A stretch of DNA of 6,536 nucleotides, taken from contig SKZJ01000026.1 of the NCBI GenBank assembly GCA_007127425.1, positions 1 to 6,536 of the forward strand. Reading direction: 5' to 3'. How positions within the stretch are numbered: the stretch's first letter is position 1; every line of letters begins with the position of its first letter. The notes beneath the pieces were generated by a model. The model was not told the origin of the DNA, made no database searches, and worked only from the letters and a program-made list of their open reading frames with translations. This stretch comes from Wenzhouxiangella sp. (GTDB lineage Bacteria; Pseudomonadota; Gammaproteobacteria; Xanthomonadales; Wenzhouxiangellaceae). The position numbers and the translations under genes were made by a program. Positions 6,443-6,536 of this stretch are shown piece by piece.

Positions 6443-6473
6443 GGGCAAGACGGTCGGTGGGGCCGCCTTGCCC
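6443..6473 (-). promoter_or_regulatory. Eleven-pair stem-loop upstream of the c-di-GMP enzyme gene
   Basis: GGGCAAGACGG (6443-6453) faces CCGCCTTGCCC (6463-6473) across nine bases. As + strand RNA there is an A-C mismatch, but as - strand RNA that position becomes a G-U pair, so all eleven pairs form. This favours a role in a - strand transcript, about 60 bases before the ATG at 6381. No U-run follows. It could be part of the 5' leader or a remnant terminator of a gene beyond the window. I see no c-di-GMP riboswitch motif. Confidence 0.4.
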
Positions 6474-6492
6474 TGCTACAAGAATACATGCA

Positions 6493-6523
6493 ACTGGCAT
6501 TCCAGTCTCTGCCGGACCGGCAG
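6493..6523. repeat. Two adjacent short inverted repeats near the window end
   Basis: ACTGG (6493-6497) and CCAGT (6502-6506) form one inverted repeat with a four-base loop. CTGCCGG-A-CCGGCAG (6509-6523) is a perfect 7+7 palindrome with a single central base. The second has the shape of a protein-binding operator or of a REP-like unit. Together with 6443-6473, the 155 bp upstream of the c-di-GMP enzyme gene hold three inverted repeats and no gene that I can support. Confidence 0.35.
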
Positions 6524-6536
6524 TCGGGCACGTCAA

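Noticed and set aside
6401..6473. Possible c-di-GMP riboswitch before the GGDEF/EAL gene
   Set aside because: The conserved core words of GEMM-type riboswitches could not be found; only simple stem-loops are present.
6382..6531. Fifty-residue N-terminal extension of the c-di-GMP enzyme
   Set aside because: The extension is rich in Arg, Ser, Cys and Pro, contains inverted repeats at the DNA level and resembles no domain, so the ATG at 6381 is preferred.

Overview
The window is GC-rich chromosomal DNA from a Gram-negative bacterium, most likely a gammaproteobacterium. The evidence is an AsmA envelope protein, a Braun-type (Lpp/OprI-like) alanine-zipper lipoprotein, an ErfK/YbiS-type L,D-transpeptidase and a multi-PAS GGDEF/EAL protein. 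The high GC and the intergenic 7-bp-period repeats would suit a Chromatiales/Wenzhouxiangella/Xanthomonadales-like lineage, but that placement is inference.

Layout: Positions 1-100 hold the edge of a heptamer repeat and a stable hairpin that covers the ribosome binding site of the first gene. On the + strand follow the AsmA-family gene (101-2200), a 154-bp gap, and the small lipoprotein gene (2355-2648), which ends in a clear rho-independent terminator. An AT-rich heptamer-periodic repeat (2711-2786) lies between the convergent gene pairs. On the - strand are a periplasmic L,D-transpeptidase (3778-2840) and, 98 bp upstream of it, a cytoplasmic PAS-PAS-PAS-GGDEF-EAL cyclic-di-GMP enzyme (6381-3877). 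The region 6382-6536, upstream of that gene, holds several inverted repeats and no gene that I can support.

How the genes relate: Three of the four concern the cell envelope. The lipoprotein ends in lysine, the residue by which Braun lipoprotein is joined to peptidoglycan, and the L,D-transpeptidase next to it belongs to the class that makes this bond. They look like a substrate-enzyme pair, though they are convergent and separately transcribed. AsmA proteins are linked to outer-membrane lipid homeostasis. The GGDEF/EAL protein is a signalling enzyme with no visible mechanistic link to the others.

I see no mobile element, CRISPR array, RNA gene or clearly novel multi-gene system. The points most worth a second look are the hairpin that sequesters the AsmA Shine-Dalgarno, the perfect alanine zipper with a Cys-Cys pair near its C-terminal end, the non-canonical EAL motif (EIL) in an otherwise complete active site, and the two heptamer-periodic intergenic repeats.
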